From contig JAIXMN010000042.1 of the NCBI GenBank assembly GCA_025716815.1, positions 62,001 to 126,000 of the forward strand: DNA of 64,000 nucleotides, written 5' to 3'. The position numbers and the translations under genes are program-made. Source of the DNA: Dichotomocladium elegans. Lineage: Eukaryota > Mucoromycota > Mucoromycetes > Mucorales > Lichtheimiaceae. The notes under the pieces are model-generated. The model was not told the origin of the DNA. It did not search any database and saw only the letters and a list, made by a program, of their open reading frames with translations. Position 1 is the first letter of the stretch. Each line of letters opens with the position of its first letter. Positions 22,913 to 34,476 of this stretch are shown piece after piece.

Positions 22913-24087
22913 GTTATTGGCAAGTTTGACTATGACACGAGTGCTTTTTTTTTAGATAGGACATATGAGCACCACGCATTGATGTGGAGGCGTTTGTTTT
23001 GTTTAACACATGCAGTTGTTCTGGTATACATGTCACTTTGAAGTTATTCTGTCATACAGATATATTTGAGCTTCGTCTTCTTTTCTCTGGGGATATCTCT
23101 TTCACCTGCTTGAAACGAGATCGCTAAAGACATATCCAGCATTTCTCCAGTCATGCAGTTGTACGTAGTGCAAGGCAATCAAACTTGACGCGATCTCTCG
23201 CAGCGTAAGCAAAGTCCTTTTGTCATTTAAATTGACTAGGAATTCCCAGCGTCTTCTGACTTGATCTCGTGGTCACCCTCATGGCCTCTCCCTGCATACG
23301 TTCATCACAATCTGCTCGGTCGGATTTTTCTGGTCCTACTGAAATCAAAAATAGACATCGGCATGTTCGTAGCCATGCTTTCGACAAGCGTATTCCGTTC
23401 ATAGATGTACGACTGGATCTTTTCGGGGAGTGTCGAAACTTTCATGAAGCAACCAGCCTTTCAGAAATGATGACCTTGTTGAAATGGAGCATTAAACCCG
23501 TAAAAACGTTCTCATCATGGTGGACTGATCGCCGCTTTGAGTGCCAACCTTCCCAGTGCCTTGGAATCTTTCTGCACAGCAAAAAGGCGCTCTCCCAGCT
23601 TTGCATAGCCAGAAGGTACCAGGAAGTTTGGCGTCTGATACTACTTTTTTTCATGATTTAAAGCAGTATCCACCTTAACTAAGGAATAAGTCAGGGCTAA
23701 TATAGAAACTTCTATGGTACCATCGAGGGGATACAAGGAGAATGAAATAGCGTTTAAGCCGGATCAAATACCAGAATGGGGTTTTTTAACTTCCAATAAA
23801 ATTATACGACTTGTTAAGGCAACTCCCGCATACAATATGTGTCTAGCGTTATATCGATCCGACGCTATTTTGAATCAAGTGTTATCTGAAATAAACTAAT
23901 ACCAGAAAATAACCGTACAAGTCGTCGGTATGTACGTGCCTTCCTCCTATCCTAACTTCACAGTGATCGAAGATGATAATACTGTAATATCTTCATCGGA
24001 CAAGAAGACAGTCACCCGAATGGTTATACGAAGGAGGATATGGAGCAAAGGCACGTATCGATGAAGATGGTGCAAAGCTTTCTTTTT

Positions 24088-24122
24088 GCACACACGCACA
24101 CACACACACACACGCGCGCGCG

Positions 24123-24156
<34 letters not shown>

Positions 24157-24160
24157 CTAA
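24088..24160. repeat. Compound microsatellite (CA)n-(CG)n-(CT)n-(CTAT)n
   Basis: Consecutive runs of CA, CG, CT and CTAT dinucleotide/tetranucleotide repeats directly adjoin each other; purely simple sequence. Confidence 0.9.
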
Positions 24161-25933
24161 CTTTTATGAATTACTTATGCCCATGCGAGCAGGACATATC
24201 TTTGTCATTCTTGCGGGCCGCAGGCATTCCCAATTGAGGAAAAAGGAGATTCAACCATTTTACTAGGTACGCATTCGTATTCTGAGCACTCCTATGCACG
24301 TGCTTTTATTCTTGAGACGTACAAAGTAGTGCCTTTGCATCACATCAAATTATGAACCTTATATTTCTATAAAGGGGTCGGGAGGGTATGATGTTTGGGC
24401 TTCCTCTCTTGGCAACGCAAGGAGATGGAAACCGGCGGTTGAAAGACCCCGAAGATCCCAATCATTTCATCATCTTTGGCGTTGCATCCACATTTTGCCT
24501 CTCGCTATCATATTAGATCAGCCCGATATTATTTCTATTCTATGCTTATTTTCCATGTGGTAGTTACAGCCGGGAAGCAATGAGGAGAACGAGGAGATTT
24601 TTTTTTACGAATGACGCAATAGGAAGTTTAATTATATGGGTAGAAAAAGAAAGGGAGAGAAACGATGTATGCGAGGAAATGTCCATAGCGCATACGCGCT
24701 AAATGGCATGTGTTTACTGATGGTAAGGTGAGTAGACGATGGCAAGAGTAGAGTATCGCGTGCTGTTTCTTGGATGCAACAGCAGGAAAGAAAATGTACG
24801 TATAATGCAGTACACATAAGTTCACCACTTTTATATATAATGTCTAAGGGTTTCTGGGAAAACAAGACCGTGAATTCTGGGAACGAATGTATGTGCGTAC
24901 GCACACGCCCCCTTGACCACCTCCTCTCTGCCATTCGCTTTTACCTTTTCCGCATCTCTATGTATGTTATCGTTGAATTCTGCTTTACGACACGCATGTT
25001 TTTCTCGGGCCATGCTGATATTATATTGTGACCGGAACAAGGTGTTTTAGCGGCATTAGTCCATGCATATTTATTTATTACAGAAGGCGACGCCTCGTGC
25101 ATTCATCTTTTTCGATAGAGAAAGCGGTGAGAGTCAAAATTCGCCAATGACCATGTCGCACATAACGCATCATGCTACTTTACACGTCTACTCCACAGCT
25201 GTATTTTTTTTTTTTCAGCGCAACCCTTATCGCGAAGTAGGCTGTTTAGACAACGCAACCTATTTCTTCTACTGGTTTGAAATTTTGCAAGTCATTATGA
25301 ACTACTGATAAACATGCATTCAGTACATTCATCCGATGTGAAATAATGGGACGCGTACCTAAAGGACACAATACTAGAACTGTCGGAAAAAGAAACTCAA
25401 ACACAGGCAGATAATATTTAGGTGAGTTCATTTACCTTGCCATTGAATACACATGAAAGAGGGCAAGGTAGACTGAGCGGCAACTGAGACGGATGACACA
25501 CGTTTTATAGATATTTGAACAGTGTGGATGCACGTACGCAACATATGCATAAAAAGGTATTTTCAGGCCAATGTGAATGAATGGATGATCTTTTTTCTAA
25601 GATTTTCGACTATTGCGATGTTCCTCCCCCTTTTCACCCCTCTCTTTTGTAGCATTTCGGGTCAGGTACATGGCGGCCATGCGGTTTTTTTTAAAGAAAG
25701 AACGCCAGAGAGGCTGACGCGCCAAAATCCAAAGAGCGTAATTAAACTGATGGCGGTTGGGCTCAATTTGGGTGTATTGCGATGGGGAGAGAGAAAGAGA
25801 GGTTTTGTCCAACGAAGAACACGCGAGGATAGTTGGCTTTGGGGATCGAAGAGGAAAGGATCGTAGAGGAAGGGGGGCATACATACAGGGAGACCGGTGA
25901 TGAGGGAGAACTGTAATTAGCAGTACTCTAGTC

Positions 25934-25978
25934 TATATATAAAACAGATGCAATGAATGCCCTGAACCGGGTATAAAA
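25934..25978 (+). promoter_or_regulatory. TATA-like elements upstream of the PH-domain gene
   Basis: TATATATAAAA at about 25935 and TATAAAA at 25972-25978. The second lies only a few bases before the first in-frame ATG (25982), which makes the next ATG at 26036 the likelier translation start if that TATA box is used. Confidence 0.4.
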
Positions 25979-26035
25979 GCGATGTCCCCGATGCGCTCTT
26001 CCACGCCGATTTCTTCTTTTTCCTTCCTTCATTCC

Positions 26036-26616
26036 ATGTCGTCTTTTGGTGGGCCCCAAGTCCAGGGCTGGCTAATGAAACAGCGCCATGGCATCCGCAA
26101 AAGTTGGATGCGGCGCTACTTTGTCCTGGACGGCAATGAATTACGGTATTATAAAAACGAGGTATGCCCTCCTCACCCCAACCACTTTTACCAGGTCCCA
26201 TTTTCTCATAATATATACAGAATGAATTAATCCCGCACAGTGTCCTTTATCTTGACCAATATCAAGTCGTCACTGATCTTGTCCCTCCGGCGCTCCCTCA
26301 CCTTTTGAAAAAACAGCCTCCCAGGCAACAATATATCTTTTTACTCCTTTCGAAGGACAAAAATGGCCGGGCCGACTTGTCCCTGCAGGCGGAGACAAAG
26401 GATGAGATGGATCTATGGATCAACGCCATGCAGCAGCAGCAACTCGGTGGCTCTACGAGCGTCCTTGACAAATGGCTGGAAAGGCTCGACATGCACGCTC
26501 AGTCCTCAGCAATTCCTCCGCCAATGCCTCACATGAGCCGCACGGGTGGCTCCTCTCAATCCTCCCTGCTTTCACCACAACATTCGTCGTCTCAGCAGCA
26601 TCAGCAACAACAACAA

Positions 26617-26659
<43 letters not shown>

Positions 26660-27279
26660 GCCGCTCTACTTTGCGTGGCAATCGCTCAACCGAATCGTTG
26701 GCTAGCAGCTTTAGCTCTGCAGGGTCCCTCTCAACAACCCGCTCTTCCTTTGCTGAGCTCAGGCGCACATCCAATCAATCCACGATTTCATCCGCCTCGA
26801 GCAATGGAGGTGGTGGCAGCGGCAGCGGGACAGGGGACCATCACCACAATGGTAATAACAAATTCTTGGCAAATCTCTTTCACCACTGGTCACGTCCCAA
26901 ATCGCCTGCGCAACAAAATATTCCATCACCACCGCTGCCACAAGAGACATCACTCGTTGGTGACGACGAGGCGTACGAGCCTGCGGTTCAACATCACATA
27001 CCCAATATTGTACCTGCTATGCCAATTATCCATCCCAGTGAATACAACAAGTGTCATAAGGACCATCTCCTCGCTCGCTCGACATCTGTGGACGACGCTG
27101 CTGCGCGGCCTAATGTCCCAGCGGTCTCGGCCCGGAGCATGTCCTGTTCCTCCTTTGTTCTTTCTTCTCCCACTGCAGCCTCCGCAGCCTCCGCAGCAGC
27201 AGACACAGACATTGCTCCTGCCCACATACCCCGTGTTTTGACGACTTGCTCCCTTAATGAATCCACAGCATCCCCATGA
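26036..27279 (+). CDS. PH-domain protein with polyglutamine tract
   Basis: Exon 1 to 26161, exon 2 26221..27279 (phase 0, intron 59 bp); 394 aa from the ATG at 26036, or 412 aa if the ATG at 25982 is used. I prefer 26036 because a TATAAAA motif sits directly before 25982. The pleckstrin homology domain starts at once: VQGWLMKQRHGIRKSWMRRYFVLDG, then ELRYYKNE, and ends with the conserved Trp in EMDLWINAM (about residue 130). It probably binds phosphoinositides at a membrane. The rest is disordered: an 18-19-residue Gln run encoded by CAA/CAG (26,605-26,657), Ser/Thr-rich stretches and an Ala-rich end. No catalytic domain follows, so it may be an adaptor. Confidence 0.8.
26598..26657 (+). repeat. 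CAA/CAG trinucleotide run (polyglutamine)
   Basis: In-frame CAR repeat inside the PH-domain gene; the 3' half is nearly pure CAG and therefore likely length-variable. Confidence 0.9.
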
Positions 27280-27892
27280 AAAAAATTAGCAATACACGCA
27301 CACACACACACGCACACACACACGCACGTATTTTGAACTAAAGAGTCTAACCAATGGATTATAATATTATAAGTCGATGAAAAATAGCATCAATATCTAT
27401 GATCACGTCTAACCGTGAACACCGGTGTATGTATCTTCAAGTTAAAAGAGGTCAAATGTCTCTTAGAGACATCTATGACCATCATTTGCTACATTCAATC
27501 CCATCTAGCGCGCGCTCTCTCTCGCTGACTTACTCTACAGTCATGGCCTATCATAGTACCGTCATGTTCAGGCATTTCTAGGCGAAAATATCATAACCTT
27601 TTATTTCGCTTACTGAAAGTTGGATGACAGCTTCAGGACAGCGAATCCGACCCTTCTAGACCTGAACAGAATATACGAACGCTATACTGTATTCAGCTTA
27701 ACCCCACTTACACAATACATCAGCTCATGAATGTATCATACCTACTTTGGCCGTACATAGGAATCCATTACGATTGAGTTCGTCGCGTCTTTTCCTATTT
27801 CTCCGTTCCATATCACGCGTCTTCTCTTTTCTTTGGCCCACAAAAAAGAAGCAAAAGCAAATATAAAAAGAGAATTTATATTATTATTATTT
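27280..27892. other. Convergent 3' flanks of the PH-domain gene and COX11
   Basis: Includes a CA-rich microsatellite at about 27,293-27,328. No gene seen. Confidence 0.5.
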
Positions 27893-28618
27893 TTATGCCG
27901 AAGGTGGTGAAGGAGGTGACAGATTCTTTGCGTATTTCGCATTAAAAAGGGTGTAGCTGAGAGTGATGGTGTTGACGTCCTTCATGTACGGGTCATCCAG
28001 AAAGTCCGGGTCGATGAAGAAAAAGACGGGCATGTCGACGTCTTCGCCTGGCGCAAGGCGTTGCTCCTCAAAGCAGAAGCACTGGATCTTGTTAAAGTAT
28101 GAGCCCGCCCGGTGGGGCGTGACATTGTATGTGGCAATACCGACAATATCCTCCTTCGCCTTGCTTTTGGCACGATAGAATGTCAGGGCCGTCTCACCAG
28201 GCACCACATAGATTTCGCGAAGCTCGGGCTTGAATGACCAAGGTAGTGCATCCGATGTATTACTTTCAAATGTGATGCGTATCCGCCGTTTCATGTCATC
28301 CGTAAGGGGTACCAGGCGTTCGCGCGAGAACCGATTCGAGTCCGTCATGGGCGTGCCACTGTAGCCCGTCGATGCGCAGAATAATCGATACAGTGGGACG
28401 GCTGCGTACGACAGACCTAGCATGGAAATGAATAGCGCTGCAGCGTACATGCCTGCCGAAGCATTGCTCTTCCTGTCATTTTGTGCACTTGACGACGACG
28501 CACAGCGCCGTTGAGAGAATAAAATGTGCTCATTTAAGAGCCGCGGCTGTTGTTGCAGTAAAGAGCGTCGTAAATGGGCTGTCGCAGAAAGGCGACCGGC
28601 ATGGATGAATCGTTGCAT
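27893..28618 (-). CDS. COX11: Cytochrome c oxidase assembly protein COX11
   Basis: Single exon, 241 codons including stop. The N terminus (MQRFIHAGRL..., rich in Arg and Ser, nearly without acids) is a mitochondrial presequence. One membrane span lies at about residues 56-75, followed by AAVPLYRLFC (Cys81) and GYSGTP, both conserved in COX11/CtaG. The copper site CFCF (Cys180 and Cys182) in NKIQCFCFEEQ and the late motif MPVFFFIDPDF are present. COX11 delivers copper to the CuB site of COX1 in the inner membrane, facing the intermembrane space. The start is 524 bp from the divergent tRNase Z gene, which has its own mitochondrial leader. Confidence 0.95.
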   Translation of the reverse strand: MQRFIHAGRLSATAHLRRSLLQQQPRLLNEHILFSQRRCASSSSAQNDRKSNASAGMYAAALFISMLGLSYAAVPLYRLFCASTGYSGTPMTDSNRFSRERLVPLTDDMKRRIRITFESNTSDALPWSFKPELREIYVVPGETALTFYRAKSKAKEDIVGIATYNVTPHRAGSYFNKIQCFCFEEQRLAPGEDVDMPVFFFIDPDFLDDPYMKDVNTITLSYTLFNAKYAKNLSPPSPPSA

Positions 28619-29142
28619 GTACTGTGCCTGTGCGAAACAAAGGAAAAAGGAAAAAGAAATACGAAAAAGTCTGAGTACCCCGTTATTCCGAGGATCTCCT
28701 TCCTTTGCTCTGTTCTACTCTGCTCTACCCAACGACCCGGCCCTTGAAAAAAAAAATAAAATAAATAAAAATAAGTGTCCGTCCCGCGAATAGGGAAGAT
28801 GGGTCGCATCCACATGGCAAACACTTCTGGGTTGCTGTATGTACGTGTGGCTCTCCCTCTCTCTCTCGCTCTCTCTCTCAGACAATAAACTGCAATCCTT
28901 GATATTTACAGTGACCCTAGAAGAAGTCTCTGCGTTTTTCACCCCCAAGCCCCAGATGAAGAAGAAGAATGGCTGGTACCTTGAAAATGATTTCATCTTA
29001 GCTAGACCCACGTTTGTATGCATTCGTTCTCTTGCTATCCATGTCAAGGAAAGCAAGAAATTTTGTGTAGTGACTTACAAAAATTGCAGTGCACGAGCAT
29101 TAAAACCCGAACCCATTTTTTCTTGAACAAAAAAAAAACTTT
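28619..29142. promoter_or_regulatory. Bidirectional promoter region COX11 / tRNase Z
   Basis: A 524-bp gap between divergent ATGs. It contains a poly-A tract near 28,746-28,770 and a CT-rich tract at about 28,850-28,880. No TATA box is obvious. Sharing between a cytochrome oxidase assembly gene and a dual-targeted tRNA-processing gene is seen directly; co-regulation is inference. Confidence 0.5.
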
Positions 29143-32100
29143 ATGCGGCCTTTGGCAACGTTGCTTCTTTCGACAAACCAAAGAACGCGGTTTATACCCC
29201 ATTATTTGCCCAAGCATAATCTCATTCTTCGCCGTACCATGAAAGCCTATCTCCAATTCGTCGGCCATTCATCTCCAGAAGGACCTCCAAGCATCATTGT
29301 GCATTATGATTCGCAGCGTTATTTGTTCAATTGCCGCGAGGGCACACAACGTCTTTGCGTCGAAGAAAAGGTCAAATGGTCCAAACTCAAGGATGTCTAT
29401 TTGAGCAGGGTCACTTGGGATTGTGTGGGCGGCTTACCGGGTAAAGAACAATTCAATATTTCGGTATATCTCTCTGCGTGTGTATGTATGCGTCTGATAT
29501 CTTGCTTGGTACGCAGGCATGCTCCTTACAATCGCAGATGGTGGTGTCAAGGACGTTACTCTCCACGGACCAAAGAACCTGACGCATTTCCTTGCCTCGA
29601 CGCGCCATTTTATCTATCGGTACAATCCCTAGCGTATATCCTCGATCATACTTTGTGATCCTAATAACGACCTTTTTCATGATCTCATCCGCAGAGAACA
29701 CATATCCATCAAAACTGACGAATTTGGAGAGTCATGCCCTTCGACCCACAACGGCCCACTCACTGTTATTCCTGTCGTCGTGCTTCCTAATGACCATGCC
29801 GCTACTGGCGTCAAGCGGCGGTTGGATCAGGACGTATCCAAAGAAGAAGAAGATCTTGCTTTTCGACGCAATGTCATTGAAAAAATGTTTGTACAAGCGC
29901 CTAAACGCGACGAGCAGCAGCCCATCACATCCATTGATGCCCCTTGCACGCCGGCAAATGAAGCCCTGACTCTTCCCGAAAACGCCGATACTGCAGTACA
30001 GACACCTCAGGGAAGACCCCGCAAGTCTTATCGATCCACTGACCATCTAAGCCTTGTATTACCGCCCACGACTCCTTTCCCTGCTGCCACCTCCTTCATT
30101 TGCCGTGGTCCTACATTACCCGGCAAATTCAATGTCCAGGCCGCGAAAAGCTTGGGAATCAAGCCTGGCCCATTGTATGGAAAACTTCAACGCGGCGAGA
30201 CGGTTACTCTCGAAGATGGACGGGTGATTGAACCCAGTCAGGTCATGGGCGCATCTGTACCTGGACATGTAAGAAAAACCGTGAGCCGCAGAAGAGGATC
30301 GAGCTGATGGCAACCGGAAATAGGTATTTGTGATTGTAGACTGTCCGAATGTGCGCTACCTCGACAACCTGCTGGCATCACCTGAATTCGCGAAACATCA
30401 AACCACAGAGAAGGCTGATCAGCCCGATGTTGTGATTCACTTGATTGGTCAGGATGTGTTAGACGATGCGCGTTACCGTGAATGGATGAACAAATTTAAT
30501 AAGGACACACAGGTGATATAGTATTGCTGATGCACACGCAGAGCATAGGTGAACTAAAGTGGAAACAGCATATTATCAGTACCGAAGCGGTCTGTGCGCA
30601 GTCTGTGCTCTACAATGCGCACGCGATTGGCCAAGTCAAGCTATCACAGCTCGATGACCAGATCTTCCCCATTCCAAAGTACAATAATACGCCCACACGT
30701 AGCCTTTCAGAATGTAAGATTGAGACACGGAGCAATGTGTATCTGCGCGCTCACACGTCCTCGGAAACCAGACGTCGACCTGCCTCCAAAGTGTTACGCG
30801 CAACACACCATGACCTACGTGAATCTCGAGCCGCGTACAGGCGTGGACAAGAAACTATCGGCCAACCGGATCGTGTTTAATCATACGAGCCCTGTATGGG
30901 CACCCAAGCTCGATTTTGTCAATGCTGCGAAGGAAGCGAAGCAAAACGCGGCTGCTGTGGACATCTCTGAGCCGTTTCCAGGGGATGATGTGCAAATCAT
31001 CACCCTCGGTACCGGTAGCTCAGTGCCGTCGAAGTACCGAAACGGTAAAGAGCGCACCTGGTGATACCAAAAGGGGGATAGGCGCTAAATTAGCTATGGC
31101 AATGGTTTAGTGAGTGCGACGCTTGTCCAAATTCCTAAAGAGGGCTCGGTCATGCTCGATGCGGGCGAGGGGACGTTTGGACAGATGATGCGGCGGTTTG
31201 GCCTAGATAAGGTCCAGGACGAACTCAACAACCTGCAGTGCATATTCGTGTCTCATCTGCATGCAGATCACCATATTGGTGTGATCCACTTGTTAGTGAA
31301 ATGGTGGAAGGTAAGGAAAAAGAATCACGTGCCATCTCGTGGTACGTGCGTGCATGAAGTTAATGAAACTAAAACGGGGGGGATTTTGCGGTGCGGTATT
31401 AAAAGCATAACCGACACAGCGATAAGCGCCTGTACGTGGTAGCACCAACAGTCTTCAAGTTATGGCTGGAGGAATACAGCAGCGTCGAACAGTTTGGCCT
31501 GAACGAACAGGTGTTTCTTATCCGGAATGAAACTATCTTATTTCGCAGGAAGCCCGAGGCGTTCGAACTTGCAAAGTACTGTAGCCAGGTGTTGGAACCA
31601 CACGTTCACAGCGTTTCTAATGCTTCCTTCCTTATTAGTTTCAATGCACTCAAGCAACGCCTCAACCTCTCTAGGATGGAAGCGGTCACCGTTTTCCATT
31701 GTCGATTTGCGTATGGCTTGACGATCTCACACGAGTCCGGATGGAAGCTTGTGTAAGGCAATAACAACGACTACGATTGCCATATAATTATTCTTACCTC
31801 CTTATCTCAGCTACTCGGGTGACACGCGGCCTTGCGAATCGCTCGTCAAAGCAGGAAGGAACGCGACGTTGCTTATTCATGAAGCTACCCTGGAAGATAA
31901 CATGGAGGCTGAAGCCATTGCAAAACGCCACTCGACAACCAGGGAGGCAGTCGAGGTTGGACAGCGGTAAGTGAAAAGTTAGCAAAGGATGAGGAAACGT
32001 TAGTGACGCCTTATTGTATATGCGTCGACTTGGGGAGTACAGCATGAACGCAAAATATACGCTCCTCAACCACTTCAGTCAACGCTATCCTAAGCTTCCG

Positions 32101-32262
32101 CTGCTCTCCAAGGACCAACAGAATGTGTGCTTTAGCTTTGATATGATGTCGGTGCCCATCAAGCAAATTCCCATCCTCCCCAAATTTACAGATGCCATCC
32201 GTTTGTGCTTTGAGGAAGAAGCACAGTTAGAAGATGAGGAGCTAGAAGCGGAACAAAAGTAG
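29143..32262 (+). CDS. Long-form tRNase Z (RNase Z, ELAC2-type)
   Basis: Ten exons: 29143..29440, 29517..29619, 29695..30268, 30324..30512, 30569..30713, 30772..31044, 31111..31310, 31427..31752, 31811..31966, 32043..32262; phases close to 827 aa. The enzyme removes 3' trailers from pre-tRNA. The N-terminal half is the inactive metallo-beta-lactamase-like domain ([20 protein letters not shown], then [11 protein letters not shown]). The C-terminal half is catalytic: [21 protein letters not shown], the zinc motif [10 protein letters not shown] (about residues 575-584), and [15 protein letters not shown]. The first ATG gives a basic, acid-free 32-residue leader before an internal Met (29239) where the domain starts. 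That suggests mitochondrial and nuclear forms from alternative starts, as known for animal ELAC2. The acceptor of exon 8 (GATAAG) was chosen because the upstream CAG would create a stop. Confidence 0.92.
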
Positions 32263-32363
32263 AGAATATCATATGACAACAGAATGAAACACATAGACGC
32301 GGCTACTTGGCAGCTTTTCTTTTTTTTTTTTTACTTTCCATCTCTTTCTCCCTTTCCTCCATC

Positions 32364-33488
32364 ATGACGGATTTTGTGAAACCATCCCAGACCGCCATCG
32401 ACGCCAACTCTCCCACCGGCGCCAACACTATCCAGCCGGAATCGGCCGCGCCTGAAACTTCGCATAATAGCGCCAGTAGCAATGGGAATCGTAAGTAGTA
32501 GTTGGTTGAACAAGTGATATGTAGATGCTTGCTGTTCTCTTGCGTGTCTTGACGCAAAAGACGCCGGTCTCATTTCCTCCCCCTGTTTTGTGACAGTTAA
32601 GGAGACGCCTACTTTTGTTCTGAATAATGACGAGCCGGTCACTGCAACACCGACTTCATTGCCACCTCTGCCTTTGCAACTCCAGCCTGGTAAAAAAAAA
32701 ACAGTACCTGCGTCTCTGCGTGCGCTACTACTGCATGACAGAGGAAAGGGAGAAAGTGAGCTGGCGAAGAGGGACGGAAAGCTGATCGATGTGTGTTTAT
32801 AAAAAGACACGGCCTCGGCCATTGGTGGTTGGGTCCACTCGATCCTGTACTGGGAAAAACCTGCGAAGAGTGGCACCCTACTCGCGTCGTCTCTTGGGGT
32901 CCTGATCCTGACCCAGTATTATTCTGTCTTACAATTGGCTGCCGCGGCATTTACTTTTGTTACCGGGCTCAACCTGCTCTATGTGAATGCGCAAAAGTTT
33001 GTGCTGGGCAGTCATCCCCACAGGTAAAAAAAAAAAAATGCATGATATCCAATTACAACCGTCATAATGACGACTTTATTAATTTTTTCAGCAATCGCAT
33101 TGCCAATGGCCTGTCTATTCCACGTGATAAGGTGGACCGTGTTGCTCAACATGTGGTGGATATTGCCGAAGTGGTCAGTCAAAAGCTCACCCGGCTAGTG
33201 CTCATCGAAGACACGGCCACGTCGGCCTGGTCGGCCGCCGCAGCGTATCTTGTTTGGACTGTTGCAGCCTACGTCTCAGCAAAATATATCATTGCGCTCT
33301 TTTTGGTCAGCGCCTTCTCGGTCCCGCGCCTTTATGCCCAAAACCAGGAACTCATTGACCGCCATATCGAGCAACAATCCCAGCGTGCCAAATTGCTCGC
33401 CAAGCAATACGGATCTACCGCTACGATGAAGGCAAAGGAACTCTATGGGACTGCCATGGCTTCCATGACAAAGAGCAAGGCGGCTTAA
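32364..33488 (+). CDS. Reticulon-family ER membrane-shaping protein
   Basis: Exons 32364..32490, 32597..32689, 32807..33023, 33092..33488; phases close to 277 aa. After a disordered N-terminal region, the reticulon homology domain begins at TASAIGGWVHSILYWEKP. It has two long hydrophobic hairpins: one around GTLLASSLGVLILTQYYSVL and FTFVTGLNLLYVN, the second around SAWSAAAAYLVWTVAAYVSA and YIIALFLVSAFSVPRLY. The spacer contains VAQHVVDIAEVVSQKLTRLVLIED, typical of fungal RTN proteins. Reticulons insert hairpins that curve tubular ER. It starts 101 bp after the tRNase Z stop on the same strand, so the two share almost no intergenic space. The exon 3 acceptor (AAAAAG) is weak but restores the frame. 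Confidence 0.88.
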
Positions 33489-33690
33489 GCGTGGGGGTGG
33501 GGGAGCGGTTGGATGTATAAAAAAAGTAAATACGACATGGGTGTATAGGTATTTTAGTCTCTTTCCTTCATCGCTCTTTTCTACCACCCTCCCCCACCTC
33601 TTCCACCGCCTTTTTTTTTTTTTTACTTGACTTTCAGATAACCAAAACAAAGCTTATTGATCCTTTTCTCGAATCTGAAGAAAAGAAAGG

Positions 33691-34379
33691 ATGCCATTCA
33701 AACGTAAATACTACTCACCAGAGATAGCTTCAGTAATTTTTTTTTTAAAAAAAAACAAACAAACGACTTCCTAGTTGCTAACCACGGAGGTCGCTATCTC
33801 TATGTCAATGATGAAAATGAGATCCAAGAAGACCATGACTATAACCTTTCGCTGACGCCCAAAGAGCTTGCTGCCAGGGGGTCTGTGTTTGACGTGGACC
33901 CCCACGACGAACGCCAGCTGGTATCTGAACGAGGCCCGGTGCAATACAAGCCGCCTAGTGCTGGCAGATCATGCGGTCTGGAGATCGAGAAGGTCAACCC
34001 TGAAGAGGTATCTGTTACCCGACAAGTAAAATGATCTGAACTTAACTTTATCCCACTGCTGTCGCAGTATGTGATCAAGACGGCCACTCGACGCAACAAC
34101 CCACAGTATGTGTATTCAAAACTCAACTCATTGGGTCTTCAACAAGAGCCGGGCCCAATGGCCGTCTTCACTGTCGTCCACCAAACCGATGCGCAGGAGC
34201 AACAGCACCATGGCCATGATCAAGGATCTCAGTATGGCCACCATCAGGCCGGGCAACACCAATATCAAGGGTCCTACTATGGCTACCCGCAACCTCATCA
34301 GCATGATCACCGCCGCTACTCGTTGGAACAGCAATACGAACAACTACAAGCGTATCTCCACGGCCAACGATTGCAGTAA
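33691..34379 (+). CDS. Unrecognised His/Gln-rich small protein
   Basis: Exons 33691..33703, 33775..34007, 34068..34379; phases close to 185 aa. The 13-bp first exon (MPFK) joins LANHGGRYLYVNDENEIQED. Residues 10-110 look folded and polar (LSLTPKELAARGSVFDVD, VKKAT-like ATRRNNPQYVYSKLNSLG). The last 60 residues are rich in His, Gln, Gly and Tyr. No family is recognised. It converges with the acyltransferase gene, with about 98 bp between the stops. The short first exon is a hypothesis that restores phase and an ATG; another start is possible. Confidence 0.55.
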
Positions 34380-34476
34380 AGTGAATGTGGCTTTTGTATG
34401 TTATATATATAAAGTGCACTTGTATACATCTTATGAGAACAAGGGGGGGAGGAGCATCGAAGAAAAAAAAAAAAAG

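Larger units (their letters stand above)
21910..25981. other. Gene-poor 4-kb interval with exon-like fragments
   Basis: No complete gene found. Several plus-strand pieces at 22,219-22,912 look like exons (listed separately). A 130-codon open frame at 23269-23661 (contains SHAFDKRIPFIDVRLDLFGE) and one at 23714-23899 have protein-like composition but no recognised domain. The stretch from 24,160 to 25,900 appears non-coding. Confidence 0.4.

Noticed and set aside
24088..24160. CRISPR-like or regulatory array
   Set aside because: Only simple dinucleotide and tetranucleotide repeats; no spacers.
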